From: Acanthaster planci | Lineage: Eukaryota; Echinodermata; Asteroidea; Valvatida; Acanthasteridae | Assembly: GCF_001949145.1 (NCBI RefSeq) | Contig: NW_019091467.1 | Coordinates: 617,681 to 681,680, forward strand | Direction: 5' to 3' | DNA: 64,000 nucleotides | Shown here: positions 48,974-59,782 of the stretch, one piece after another | How the letters are laid out: every line of letters starts with the position of its first letter | Numbering within the stretch: position 1 is the first letter of the stretch | Translations under genes and position numbers: made by a program | Notes under the pieces: generated by a model | Databases searched by the model: none | The model's input: only the letters and a program-made list of their open reading frames with translations | What the model was told of the DNA's origin: nothing

Positions 48974-49329
48974 GTGAGTTACATGGCAAGAAAGGATGCT
49001 CAGGGAATATTTTGTCTGAGATATCTTGAACGGAATGCCAAGGTTTCTAAAGGATTAGGATTTTTAAAAATTGGAGAAATCAGAAACACTGTCAGCAGTT
49101 TTGAAGGACTCTCAGTTACCTTTTCAGAATAACTCTTAGATGGGGTTTTACTGGGAAAGAAGGAAAGATAAAAGTTGTGTATTTTGTGCTTAGTTTCCTT
49201 GTTGTATCAGATGGATGTTGTCTAATTTTGTGCTCTTTGAGAAAGAGGGAACAAATTCCCAGCACAACCATCATTGGGACCATTGATGTTTCTTCCCCAT
49301 ATACAAACATGAAGAAGGTATTCCCGCCT

Positions 49330-51010
49330 GCGCTCTGCCCTCGTGAAGAGCGGACACGCAAGAGACTTGTACAAACCAAAAAAAATTTCTCCTTCATCGG
49401 CCAACACTATCTACAGGTGCATGGCACAGCTGTGAGCTCTCATATGGCTCCCTATTTTGCTTGCCTCTTCATGGGTAACCTTAACGAGTACATGCTTGCT
49501 TCAGCACCATGCCGCCCTTGGATCTTGTGGAGATACATTAATGATGTAGTTTCTCATCTGGACCAGTAACTATGGCAGTCTAGACATCTTTATTAACCAT
49601 ATAAATTCATTCCACAGTACAATTAAGTTCACTTCGGAGTATTCCCTCCATCAGGCAAATGTTTTCAGTGTCAGCATCTGGAAGGAGAGCAAATGTGTGA
49701 CCACAGATACGCATGAGTATCTTCACTCGTCCAGCTGTCACCTGGTCTTGACACTGCATGACTGTATATAGCATGCAGTCACGCATTCAGACTGAGATGC
49801 ATTTTGTTCTAATGATTCAGATTTCCCCCGTTATACACAGGAACTGAAGAGGCATTTGATTTTAAGGGGCCACAGCTATCACCAGGTTTTAAGACCTATC
49901 AATAGGACCTGCTCTGTCCCCAAAAGTCTTGCTCTCAAGGAGAAGACCCCCCTCCGTGCAGAAACTATCCCCAGGGTTCAAATGGTCACCACTTTTCTGC
50001 CTGCGTCTTCCTCCCCTCAGCAAAATAATCAGTGACAATCATCATATCTTCCACACTTCAGACCTCCTTGCCATCCCAGACACCTCACTTGTGGCCTACG
50101 GGCATCCTCGCAACCTACAGGACTTGATTGCTTGGGCCACGGACCATTTACCTAGGGATGTGCAACCGCGAGCGGCCCCAGCGCAAACACGTGTGCGACC
50201 TTGGTTCCATGCGTGTTACGGATTGTTATTACCCCAGCAGGCGCTTTTGACTTTTCTCGAGAAAAGTGCGACCACATGACACAGGTTGCAGCATGCAGCA
50301 TGTACAGTGCAGCCGTGGTTATGCCGAGAAGATGTGCCGACGCGGTGCTTAAATCTATTTGTTTCGACGAATAAATCTTCTTCATTTATCGATTTCAAGC
50401 AGAAATGAAGTTTGAATGAGGCAAATTTCCCCAATTTTGTCTTACACTTTTCTCAGAATATATTGGATGGAATGTCTTTAGCAGCATATTTTTAAAAAGG
50501 GTGTACCCTGACTTAAAATATCACAAGAAAACAAAGTGGTAGACAGGAATATATGTTTTATTATTAGAGATAATCCAATTTAATTTCTGCTTTGATATTG
50601 TGCTGGCCGTAACACGCACTGAACCAGCTGTGAGCTTATGTTGCACATCCCTGGGTAAATGGTCCGTGCTTGGGCAGAGTTCACCCCTTGGACACCCTCC
50701 CCCCTCCCAGCAAGGCACATTCAAGTGTGATTCTAACAGATGTGTTGTTTGCCAGAACCACGTCCTGGAGTCAGACACATTCTCTGGACATTCCTCCGGT
50801 ACCACCCACAGAACCAAAGACACTATCGTTTGTAGCTCTTCCAGGGTATTCAGTGTTCAGTATGTTGGAGAGAGTAAGAACACTCTCATCAAGAAGCGTT
50901 TCTATGATCACAGATCTTTGGTCAACACCAAACAACTAGATAGCCCTGTGAGCCATCACTTTAACCTTCCTAACCATTTTATGTCTGACATGATCTTACA
51001 AGGCGTATAA
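49330..51010 (+). mobile_element. Penelope-like retroelement remnant, split by a nested element
   Basis: At 49398-49569 an open frame reads G-Q-H-Y-L-Q-V-H-G-T-A and M-A-P-Y-F-A-C-L-F-M-G, then R-Y-I-N-D-V. These resemble the Penelope-like reverse transcriptase blocks (G-T-A-M-G, A-P-x-Y-A-x-x-F-M-G, R-F-I-D-D), with the catalytic D-D changed to N-D. Degenerate frames follow with T-D-T-H-E-Y-L-H. After the nested element, 50700-51010 reads C-V-V-C, V-Q-Y-V-G-E-S and F-Y-D-H-R, as in the GIY-YIG endonuclease end. Stops and frame changes mark it as dead. It lies in an EGF intron. Confidence 0.8.
50131..50675. mobile_element. 531-bp MITE nested in the Penelope-like element
   Basis: The element at 50138-50668 has inverted ends of about 28 bp (cacggaccatttacc, then gggatgtgcaac with one mismatch). 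Identical heptamers cttgggc flank it at 50131-50137 and 50669-50675. It interrupts the Penelope-like coding frame, so it inserted later. The 7-8 bp duplication and CA-starting ends suggest a hAT relative. A tgcgtgttacgg word also recurs inverted further in. Confidence 0.85.
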
Positions 51011-51942
51011 TCACTTGGGCACCGCAAAGAAGCTGTTTACTTCAACAGGGGGAATTTAGGATCAAATGCCCCCCCCACCACACAACCCCTTAGCCAGAAC
51101 AGTATGCACGCTACTGCCTTGTTGCCACCTCAAAATAAAATTCTCCATTTTAAAATGGATGAACTTGTTCCTTTGGTGTAATCTTGAATATGTTAGTTCC
51201 TTTATTTATAGCTTTTCTTTCTGGAGATGGCCAAATGGAAACAGGAACACAGAGCATGAACCAAAAAATCAAGCTGTAACAAGTTCATTCCTTTGTGTGT
51301 TTATTTGCAGGCCGTAATGGTGGGAACTTACATTTAATTTGAAAAACAGTTACAAAAACTTTTCCATACTGTTTAAACATTTAGCCAGCATTTTACAGAG
51401 GTCACTGCCTACCTCATTGTTTTCATATGCATAATTATATAGCTCAACAATGCACATGGTCCACCCAATGCAAAAATGTTGTGTTGGGGCATTTAAAAAA
51501 GCAGTGTTTATTGTTTTAGAATCCCCTTTTTTTCAAAATGTACATAGATGATGAAAGGGAAGAAAAAAGTATGTAACAGGCATTGTTTACAGTAAAAATG
51601 AACACCGGATTGCATCAATCCAAACGTCGAATCTCTAAAAGGGGCGGTTCTGTTTAAACATTTGGGAAAATCTGTAAACGGATTTAGAACTTTTTTCATT
51701 TAAACGTATGTGTAAAATTTCCCACCCGTTACTTGCAAGTTCATCGCAAAAAATCCCATCAAGTCACTAGTTATTCAAATGGGCTGTGTGCAAAGACATT
51801 ACATTTTCCTAATTCATGAAGTGCCACTTGAGAACTGGTGTGTAATGATGAGACTGTGATGATGACGCAACCAGATAAAACTTTTTCATAACGTTAGACC
51901 AGTATATTGACGCTCTCTTGCTCTACCCTTCTTAATTCACAG

Positions 51943-52068
51943 ATATCAATGAATGTTTGGATGATGCCTTGAATGACTGCCATGAGGATGCCAACTGCAT
52001 CAATAACAATGGCTCCTACACCTGCCAGTGCAAAAATGGCTTCACCGGCAATGGGCGCCAGTGTTTTG
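51943..52068 (+). CDS. Exon: calcium-binding EGF
   Basis: A 126-nt exon, phase 1-1, acceptor aattcacag and donor gtaaga. D-I-N-E-C start, six cysteines, C-I-N-N-N-G-S-Y-T-C-Q-C hydroxylation consensus. The 2.97-kb intron before it is the largest in the EGF array because it carries the Penelope-like insertion. Confidence 0.94.
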
Positions 52069-52860
52069 GTAAGATGGAATTAGTTTGGACTATGTTCTGA
52101 AAGCAGACTGATGCTGGTTGCAATTGTTCCATCATCATCCGCAATCGTTCAAAAATAGTGGTCCGTAGCTCAAATACTGTTGCTCTGACGGGACTAAAAC
52201 TTGACATTTTAACCTTTTCAGCCCAGATTACCCTAAAGACCAAAAATGAACCCATTTGAAGGGGGTCAGGTTTAAAATTCTATTTTTGGGGATAATACGG
52301 CATTAAACATGTTAAAGGAGCCTATGACTGAAAGATTTTAGGGTCTACATTTATACATATACATGTAGCGTTAACTTTGTTCTTAGTACAGTAGTGTAAC
52401 AAGGAAGTTTCCATAGGAGATGGTTTACAGAAATATGGCTTGAAATGCACTGGTTGTGGAAATGTTAAGAACTTACCGGGATGTGGGGGAAGGAGCTAGG
52501 GGGTATCATTTTACACAGAAAGGGGGGCACTCTTTGCAAAGTGTACATCCATATAATCTATGCAGAAAATTTCATTATAGACCCTTCGTCTACCATTACT
52601 TGTGCATTGAATTCATCTCACAGTATTGATTTTAGGTCTTAGAAGTTTGTTCTCTTATTCCTTTTTTCTTTCCCGCCCTTTTGGGGGTTGGGGTTTGTGG
52701 TGGTGTTGGGGGGGGTTGAGTTAGAAGTCATCGCAGTTCTATATAAAAACATTACCTTAAGTGTTGACCTAAGCCTTTACTGCTTTCATTCACAGATTGC
52801 CCAAATTCTGAATGAACATGTGAATCCTGTTCATTGTCACAATATTCATATCTCTTGTAG

Positions 52861-52998
52861 ATATTAATGAGTGTGCACTGCCCGTCAGTGACCCGTTGTT
52901 TGCCGGCTGTGATCCCAATGCGGCATGCATTGACCTCACAGGCTCCTTCCAGTGTAAATGCAGTATGGGATATCAAGGCAACGGCAGAAACTGCACAG
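52861..52998 (+). CDS. Exon: calcium-binding EGF
   Basis: A 138-nt exon, phase 1-1, acceptor ctcttgtag and donor gtatgc. D-I-N-E-C start, an extended C1-C2 loop (P-V-S-D-P-L-F-A-G), six cysteines, C-I-D-L-T-G-S-F-Q-C-K-C with Asp at the hydroxylation position. Confidence 0.93.
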
Positions 52999-53523
52999 GT
53001 ATGCATAACCAAGCCCTTTTCATAAAAAAAATTTGTCCAGGTTTTTTTGCCCACAGTAAATACATGCACTAAAAAGAGAGTTCATCTACCATGTATCACC
53101 CATTTTTGCATCTTTGTTTTTTTACAGGTATACAAAACAGATCGTCTTCTCTTATCCGTCCTTAAGAGAACACAAGACTTTGGCGATGGCCAATCTTCGT
53201 TTTTAATAGTTTCTGAATCTGTCATAGCCTCCCACCTCACTGTGCCTCCTCAGAATTCTTAAACAGGGTACATTTTCAATTTCGATAAATTAGGTACATG
53301 TACTATTGGAGACATGAAAGTGGAGAGTTCTCATAAGTCTCTGAAAATGTTCCATGAGAGCTCTAAACAATCAGATGTCCCACTTTAAATGTAAAACCTT
53401 ATAACCCCCTTTACATGAACATTAGACATGTTCATTTTTAATTCAGGTATTTCAGTTTCACACAAGACTAGAGTGAATCAAAACCTCATGAATTTATTGG
53501 TTTGGTCTGTGTTTGGTCTCCAG

Positions 53524-53766
53524 ATATTGACGAATGCCAAGGCTCTGTCTGTGCCAGTTTCAGTACATGCCAAGACACTGAGGGCAGCTACCTCTGCATG
53601 TGCTTGGCCGGTTACCGCGGCGATGGTTTTACATCCTGTGTGAACATCGATGAGTGCCAGGAGAACCCAGACCTCTGCCACCCCATGGCCACCTGTTCGG
53701 ACACACTCGGAGGCTACACTTGCAGTTGCATTGCCGGTTACCAAGGCAACGGCACACACTGTGAAG
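53524..53766 (+). CDS. Exon: two calcium-binding EGF modules
   Basis: A 243-nt exon, phase 1-1, acceptor gtctccag and donor gtattc. The modules start D-I-D-E-C and N-I-D-E-C, each with six cysteines and Asp hydroxylation consensus (C-Q-D-T-E-G-S-Y, C-S-D-T-L-G-G-Y). It is the second two-module exon in the gene. Confidence 0.95.
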
Positions 53767-54136
53767 GTATTCTGCCGGTGTAGCTTACAGTGATATTATG
53801 GCCACAAATTAAGAGCCTTCAAAGGTGATGACAAACGTTTGAAATTATGACCAATTTGGTTTACACAAGGTGCCCCGACTGGGTCAAGAATTCATGCGTC
53901 TGTACAGTTTGCAGAACTTGATTGTTGAAAAAAGTGGACATCTGAACGCACATTTCTGGCCTTTCTATCACAGATTTTACTTGACTTGAGCCAAGATTCC
54001 ACTATATGTCATAACAATGTTAAGTTTCCCTTGAATTGACTTTAATTGCCACGTTTATGCATTGCATTATGAGTGACTGCACTAAAGCCGGACCCGAGCT
54101 TAGTGTTAAAGTCATGTGAGTGTCACATTTTTGCAG

Positions 54137-54277
54137 ATTTGAATGAGTGCACAAATGGTTCTCATAAATGCGCCGTTGGACGAGCATCGTGTATAAACAA
54201 CGATGGAAGTTACACATGCACTTGCAGTGCTGGATACGTGTCCTCTGATGATGGTTTACCTGGTCGACAGTGCGATG
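54137..54277 (+). CDS. Exon: calcium-binding EGF
   Basis: A 141-nt exon, phase 1-1, acceptor tttttgcag and donor gtaaac. D-L-N-E-C start, six cysteines, C-I-N-N-D-G-S-Y-T-C-T-C hydroxylation consensus, long C5-C6 loop (S-S-D-D-G-L-P-G). The following intron (54278-55326) shows nothing recognisable. Confidence 0.93.
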
Positions 54278-55326
54278 GTAAACACATTGACATCTTTTTG
54301 TTTCAGGATGTTTTACAGTGACACTGTTGTGTGATTCAATGATCGATTTATGAACTGGCTGTAAATACAGGTATGGCCCAATGCCGTGAACACTGTTAAT
54401 TTGCTGGGCAGGTGTTAAGTTGAATCAACCTGTTTTGTAGGAATCGATTCCTTTGCTCCCTCTCTGGGCCCAGCAAGACAAAATGTGACTTGTCTTGTGA
54501 GCAGGTTTGTGTATCCCACATTATACCTGTATGTTATAATTGCCACATAACTTAATTTTGTAAATGCAGATAATTGAAAAAGTAAGCATGGTTATTTTTC
54601 CAGTCCAAATCATTTCAATGCATGTTTAGTGTTTCTAACCCAGGACTGCATCTCTTTCATAGTAAGTTGAATCATGGTCCTTTTTTTTTAATTAAGCGTA
54701 GAGCTTAGATGTTCCTCCTTTGAAAGTGGAAATACGTGATATTGGGATTGGTGAAAGTGCCATATTTTTTCAGTGTATTAACACGTGGATAATGGCATTT
54801 TGAATGACTCCAAAAGTACTCCCAAGAAACTTGACCGAGTGCCCTTTAGAATTACTTTTTCTTTGATATAGGCAACAGTGTTTGAATTAACCAAGGATAG
54901 AAGTGAGTAAAAGTCTGGCACTCCCGGTATTGGGAGTGCTGTTTAGACAGCCTGACTCATGACAAGTTCAGCCTAATTAGTTCAGGGCTGTATTAACTGT
55001 AATCATTGTGTCAGTATTAGGGAGAACATCATTTCAGAGCACCACACTGGTTGTGACTAAATCAAAAAGAAAGAGAATTACTGTTTTGGGCACCAGCTGG
55101 GAGTCGGACCTCTTGATGTCATCGTAATTGGAGACAAGACATTTTTATGTTCTTCCCAAAATGAACTTCAAAGCAGCCATATGTAAACACGTAGGAGCAA
55201 AAAACCCAAGATGAATCGCTGGTGTAGGGCAGAACTCAGTGGTGGAATTCACATCTCCCAGTCCCCATTGCCCCGCCAATTTAATTGGCAGTTTAATATG
55301 ATTGGTTTTTACAACCCTCGGCACAG

Positions 55327-55455
55327 ATATCAATGAATGCGCCCTAAGTCTGGATTCTTGTGACACAACTACCTCTTTCTGCAACAACGTCAATGGCAAC
55401 TACACCTGCGACTGTTTGGACGGCTATGAGAAGAACCCCATGGGTCAATGTAACG
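55327..55455 (+). CDS. Exon: calcium-binding EGF
   Basis: A 129-nt exon, phase 1-1, acceptor cggcacag and donor gtaaga. D-I-N-E-C start, six cysteines, C-N-N-V-N-G-N-Y-T-C-D-C hydroxylation consensus with an N-Y-T sequon. Confidence 0.94.
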
Positions 55456-55642
55456 GTAAGAAGAAGGGAATCTCAGGCCTTTGTTGTCCTTTACAGTTCA
55501 GCCACCCAGGAGATTTTTCCATATCCTATCTTCTAGCATGTTCCAATTTATCAATACAGGTGGTTCATTATAGAGTATGTCAAGGTGATCTCTACACATC
55601 TATATGGGTTTCTCTTTGTGAAACCCACACATGTGTAGAGAT

Positions 55643-56158
55643 TAGGGCTGTGGTGAATATGTGAATTATTGATTATTTAATAATTAAACTTCTTTTTTCA
55701 AAATGAAATCTTTTTAAAAAATCAGCAAAACAAATGGAAAATGTCAACTGTTTGGTTGCAAAATTGCATTCTGAAAGCAGACCTCTCAAGATGTTGAGAT
55801 AAGCGTATGGCTACCGATGCATGTGCCCAGAAGTAAGAGCATATTAAAGCCAAACTTTCAAAAATTACTTTTCCTTCAATTTTTCTTTATTACGTTTTGT
55901 GGTTTGTGGTCTTCACTGCAACTAAAGAAATATATCACCGAGTAGGATTCAACATCAGTTGGACTACTACTCTCCTCCTTAAAATAAGGAATGGGCCCCT
56001 TTCTTGAAACCCAACAAGGTAGAACACTGCACAAATAGGAAAATTGTGTTTCTTCTTTTGTCATGTTTGTGGGTAATTTGATGCAGTTGGATATTCAAAT
56101 ATTCGATTGCATTGAAGGTTAAATGTTTGAAGGCTCTATTCATATTGACTCAGCCATA
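55643..56158. mobile_element. hAT-like MITE, tagggctgtg family, copy 2
   Basis: The left end tagggctgtggtgaatatg and the inverted right end gactcagccata match the ends of the 40792-41261 element. The inner words gattatttaa and gatattcaaatattcgatt also fit that family. The target duplication is unclear (gtagagat versus caagatat). It makes up about 70 percent of the intron 55456-56194. Confidence 0.65.
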
Positions 56159-56194
56159 CAAGATATCTGCTCAATTTATTTACTTCTGTCGCAG

Positions 56195-56320
56195 ATGTGA
56201 ACGAGTGTGATGCAGGAAATCCATGCGAAAGCAAGGCCAACTCAGAATGCAGCAACTTACCAGGAACATACGAATGCACCTGCCAAATTGGATTCTACGA
56301 ACAGAATGCCATATGTCAAG
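56195..56320 (+). CDS. Exon: calcium-binding EGF (last before SEA)
   Basis: A 126-nt exon, phase 1-1, acceptor ctgtcgcag and donor gtagta. D-V-N-E-C start, six cysteines, C-S-N-L-P-G-T-Y-E-C-T-C hydroxylation consensus. The following intron (56321-56880) shows nothing recognisable. Confidence 0.93.
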
Positions 56321-56880
56321 GTAGTAGAAGAAATCTAACATTTCTTTTCGGTCATTCTGTAAATTATAATTAGCTGTATGGAGGGCATATGGGCATTTTG
56401 GGGCTGGAGCTGTGTAACTCTCCATGGGTAGCAGATGGCCAGTATCATAGACCTTGAGGTTTCTTGTAAAAAAAAAAACTCTGTATTTTTAACCGAAATA
56501 ATAGCACCACACCTGGGACAGATCTGTTGTAAAATAAAACATCTGCAAGTGTATTTTAATTTTCAAATTCAAGACAACTGGATTTCAACTTTTCCCAATT
56601 GTCCCATTGCTACTGTCAGTAAAGTTGAGGGTGATTCACCCCATCTCCCTCCACTTCAAAGTGGTCAAGCAGTGAACACATTCAGCATTTTCTAGAGTCT
56701 GTCCTGATCAGTCTTTCCATTTTCGAGTCACAGGTAGTTTCTGGCCCTTACTGCAATTTTTCACACCACTGTTCCAAAATTACAAGTGACTGAAAACTAT
56801 GAGGAAGTGATATAGATGTGCCATATTTCTCTCAACCGGGACAGAATGTTTCTACAAACTTTGTCATTCTCATTTTGCAG

Positions 56881-56999
56881 AGGCCTTTTCCTTCAATGCC
56901 TCGGCAGTATTTGATGTCATCAGTGGCACAAATGTGGGGGGAACTGGCTTTGACTTTGTTGCTAATTACTTGACTTATCGCGAGGCGCTGAAGAATGCG
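56881..56999 (+). CDS. Exon: SEA domain, part 1
   Basis: A 119-nt exon, phase 1 in and phase 0 out, acceptor cattttgcag and donor gtaagt. It encodes F-S-F-N-A-S-A-V-F-D-V-I, a strand-like start, then L-T-Y-R-E-A-L-K-N-A, the helix before the second strand in SEA domains. There are no cysteines. The domain call rests on the two exons together. Confidence 0.85.
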
Positions 57000-57349
57000 G
57001 TAAGTCGATTGTTTACCAAGAGCGAATTTTTCCCAGGTGCTTTTTGTCCTACAACTTACTTTTTACAAACCACACTAGTCTGAAGTCATCAATTTATAAT
57101 ACCTTTGTGCGTTTACCATCCAATGTACATCTATGTTCTGCAGCGTTGTTCACACCTTACCAGTCCAGTATGTGGTAGTATTAACTTGGTACATGAAAAA
57201 TAGTAGACTGCAACAGTGACTCCCCATGGCTACCTCTGGTGGTACTCTTTAAGTGCACTGATCCTATGATGTTGCAAGAGTGTGCCCCGTCTGATGAATT
57301 TGTCTGCACTTTTTTCATCCTCCTCCTGCATGCTTCCAATTACTTTTAG

Positions 57350-57590
57350 ACCGAGGCCATTTTCCGACGTTCGTCACTGGCTAGTACTTTTGGAGACGTG
57401 GTGGTCACTGACCTGTCGCTTGTCACAAGCTCCACGGCCCAGGTTAAAATGGTGGTTAACTTCCACACGACACAACCGGGGGAATTTGCCATCATCCAGG
57501 TGTTCCTGAGTCATTTGACAGGATCAAATGGTGGTCAGCTAGCCCCCAACCACAGGCTGATCAGGCAGACATTCATCATCGGGGAGCCCA
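57350..57590 (+). CDS. Exon: SEA domain, part 2
   Basis: A 241-nt exon, phase 0 in and phase 1 out, acceptor tacttttag and donor gtaaga. It reads F-G-D-V-V-V-T-D-L-S-L, then S-S-T-A-Q-V-K-M-V-V-N-F, then a strand and helix ending in F-I-I-G. This is the SEA pattern (helix, strand, loop, V-x-V-x-x-x-F strand). The G-S-V-V-V autocleavage loop of MUC1-type SEA is not present, so self-cleavage is not expected. The SEA call is by pattern only; a related ferredoxin-like fold cannot be excluded. Confidence 0.82.
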
Positions 57591-57644
57591 GTAAGAAAAC
57601 TACTGCAGTGTTAATTATAGCATGGAGCTCCATGATGGTAGTCA

Positions 57645-57850
57645 AGACCATATCACAATGCAACACCAGTCACAAGACCAAACACAAAGCCAGTCACTAG
57701 ACCAGTCACAAGACCAGACACAAAGCCAGTCACAAGACCAGCAACAAGACCATGGCAACACAAGGCCGGTCATGCAACCAGATATTACACCTGACAACAT
57801 CAGTCACAAGATCAGTCACAAGACCAGACACAAGACCAGTCACAAGACCA
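57645..57850 (+). repeat. 12-bp minisatellite (agtcacaagacc)
   Basis: About fifteen imperfect units of agtcacaagacc and cagacacaaagc type, just after the SEA exon, in its intron. A Gln/Ser/Asp-rich peptide can be read from it, but the exon's own frame hits a stop at the start of the array and no acceptor precedes it, so it is not coding. Confidence 0.85.
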
Positions 57851-58373
57851 GCCACGGTATGGCATACAAGACCATGAGCCCTGGAGACATACACAAGGCC
57901 AATTACAAGTGCCAGTGACTGACAAGTAACAGTTTAAACAATAACAAAGGATGCTTTTGTTAGAGTTCACTGGAATAGCTTTGTGATGTGAATTCAGGCT
58001 GGGGGTCTTGTATGTGTTGGGTGTGTAATGGTCTCTACCACAGCACTGCACTGCATGCGCTCTGCTTGTGCACTTTAGACAACTTCTCACTGCCATACGA
58101 GCAATATATCTTGAGAGTAAAGCAAACCAAAATTATTGCTCCTCTTTAAACTGAATTCTGCGTCAGGAATTATGTTACATGAACTCAGCCATCAGTCTGG
58201 TATTTCTGGTCAACATCTCTCAAACCATGTTGTATTTTGTAGTACTGCCAGCCAGCAAACTGTAAAAGGCACATCTTCCCAAAGTCACATTTGTGACACC
58301 CCACAACTGTCCCGTAGTGATTATATTTCTAAAACTATAATGTGATTTGACACTGGAGAGTAGCATAAAGCTT

Positions 58374-58789
58374 GCATTTCAGGCCTCGACCTGAAGTGTT
58401 TTAACTAGCCCTCCAGACAAGTCAAGTTATTTATTCACTAGCCCACTGGATTCCCACTTCCTCACTGGACTTTTTTGGAGCAAAACTAACCTTGACTAGC
58501 TTTTTTCAACTTTATTTTTTCCACCATTACGGTTAAGTAATGCTGTCAATTTTAAAACTTAAAAGCAGAGGCTTCAAAACTGTTACAATTCCTGGTAATA
58601 ATAAAGAGCAAATACAATCAAAAGCCACAACATTTATTGTTCATCTTTAAAACTAGGATGAGCGACCACTTCAAACTGGTAGGTCTGTCTTTACAAGCCC
58701 ATTAGGCAAGTTAGTACATTTTACTAACCCACAGCAGTTTTTACTAGAATGTGTACCTCAGTCTAGTTTTAAGGTTGAGGCCTGCATTT
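58374..58789. mobile_element. 403-bp MITE with AGGCCTCGACC ends
   Basis: The element at 58381-58783 begins aggcctcgacc and ends ggttgaggcct, an 11-bp inverted repeat with one mismatch. The hexamer gcattt flanks it at 58374-58379 and 58784-58789. The interior has actagcc and ttactaaccc words and no coding frame. It is in the intron after the SEA domain. Confidence 0.7.
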
Positions 58790-59171
58790 GAATTTGCCGT
58801 GTGTGAAAATGATGTGCTTGGAGCTGATCCAGAAACTGGACAGGTGCCGAGATCACAGGCATTCATTAATGTCACAGGTTTCAAGCATTTTTTAGAAGGG
58901 TGTAGAAATGTAGTGGTAAAAACATTTCAAGACTAGTTTTTGAGAAAATATTTCAGGTAGAGTTGCAGGTTTTTTTTTGAGGGGTTGTGACTTGCATTTT
59001 TTTTATCGGGAAAACGTGATGGTGCAATGCTCGTGGACAGGTGGTGCGTGTGCATTAAGTAAAACCAAATGAGTGCTGTCGATTGCCACGAGCACACAGC
59101 TGTGTTGCCACCACACTGAGTTATAGCATCTCCTCTTAGTAGTCTATAAATGATTCAATTCTCTCTTGCAG

Positions 59172-59285
59172 AATGCGATGCCATGCCTTGCAGAAACAGT
59201 GGTGAGTGCATTGAAGACAATGTGGCACCTGAAGGCTACACGTGCAGCTGCACACCAGGATTCAGTGGTCAGAACTGTGAAATTG
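59172..59285 (+). CDS. Exon: EGF-like module after SEA
   Basis: A 114-nt exon, phase 1-1, acceptor ctcttgcag and donor gtacgt. Six cysteines, starting [13 protein letters not shown]. It is Notch/laminin-style EGF without the calcium-binding D-x-D-E-C. C5-C6 reads T-P-G-F-S-G-Q-N-C. It begins a separate cluster of EGF modules with longer C3-C4 loops. Confidence 0.92.
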
Positions 59286-59662
59286 GTACGTGGAATATTT
59301 GGTACATTGAACTGACTTTGCAGAGGGCGAATTATGGCCAGATATTGTGCATTTTCTGACCTTGAATGTTGTCAAGCAGAGGTGCAATAGAATCCACTCC
59401 AGTTTTGGTCGCAAGTAAATGAAATTTCCAGCCGAAAGTTTGATACAAACAGCGAGTAATGAAGGTTACCTTCTTCACAAGGTGAACGATCACATAAAAA
59501 ATGCATGACTTGTCGCGGTTCATTTTAGTAGCATATGACTTAGCTTATTTTTTGCAGACTGAATTCCATGTGAGGACATGCGATGCCCTTGTGAGGACAA
59601 AGGATACACTTGTAAGGACATGACAATACTGACTGTGAGTCCCCACTTTGTCTCTTTTGCAG

Positions 59663-59782
59663 CCCCTTGCGGCATCAGTCCATGCATGAATGGTGGAACC
59701 TGCAGTGAGGACTCAACATTTGCTGCGGGCTACACTTGTGCATGTGCCCAAGGCTATAATGGACTCCAGTGTCAAACAATAG
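59663..59782 (+). CDS. Exon: EGF-like module after SEA
   Basis: A 120-nt exon, phase 1-1, acceptor cttttgcag and donor gtaaaa. Starts A-P-C-G-I-S-P-C and has six cysteines. C-M-N-G-G-T-C fits the O-fucosylation consensus. The long C3-C4 loop is shared with the previous module. Confidence 0.92.

Noticed and set aside
57622-57918. Gln/Ser/Asp-rich peptide
   Set aside because: It is the translation of a 12-bp minisatellite in an intron, and the exon frame stops before it could be read through.
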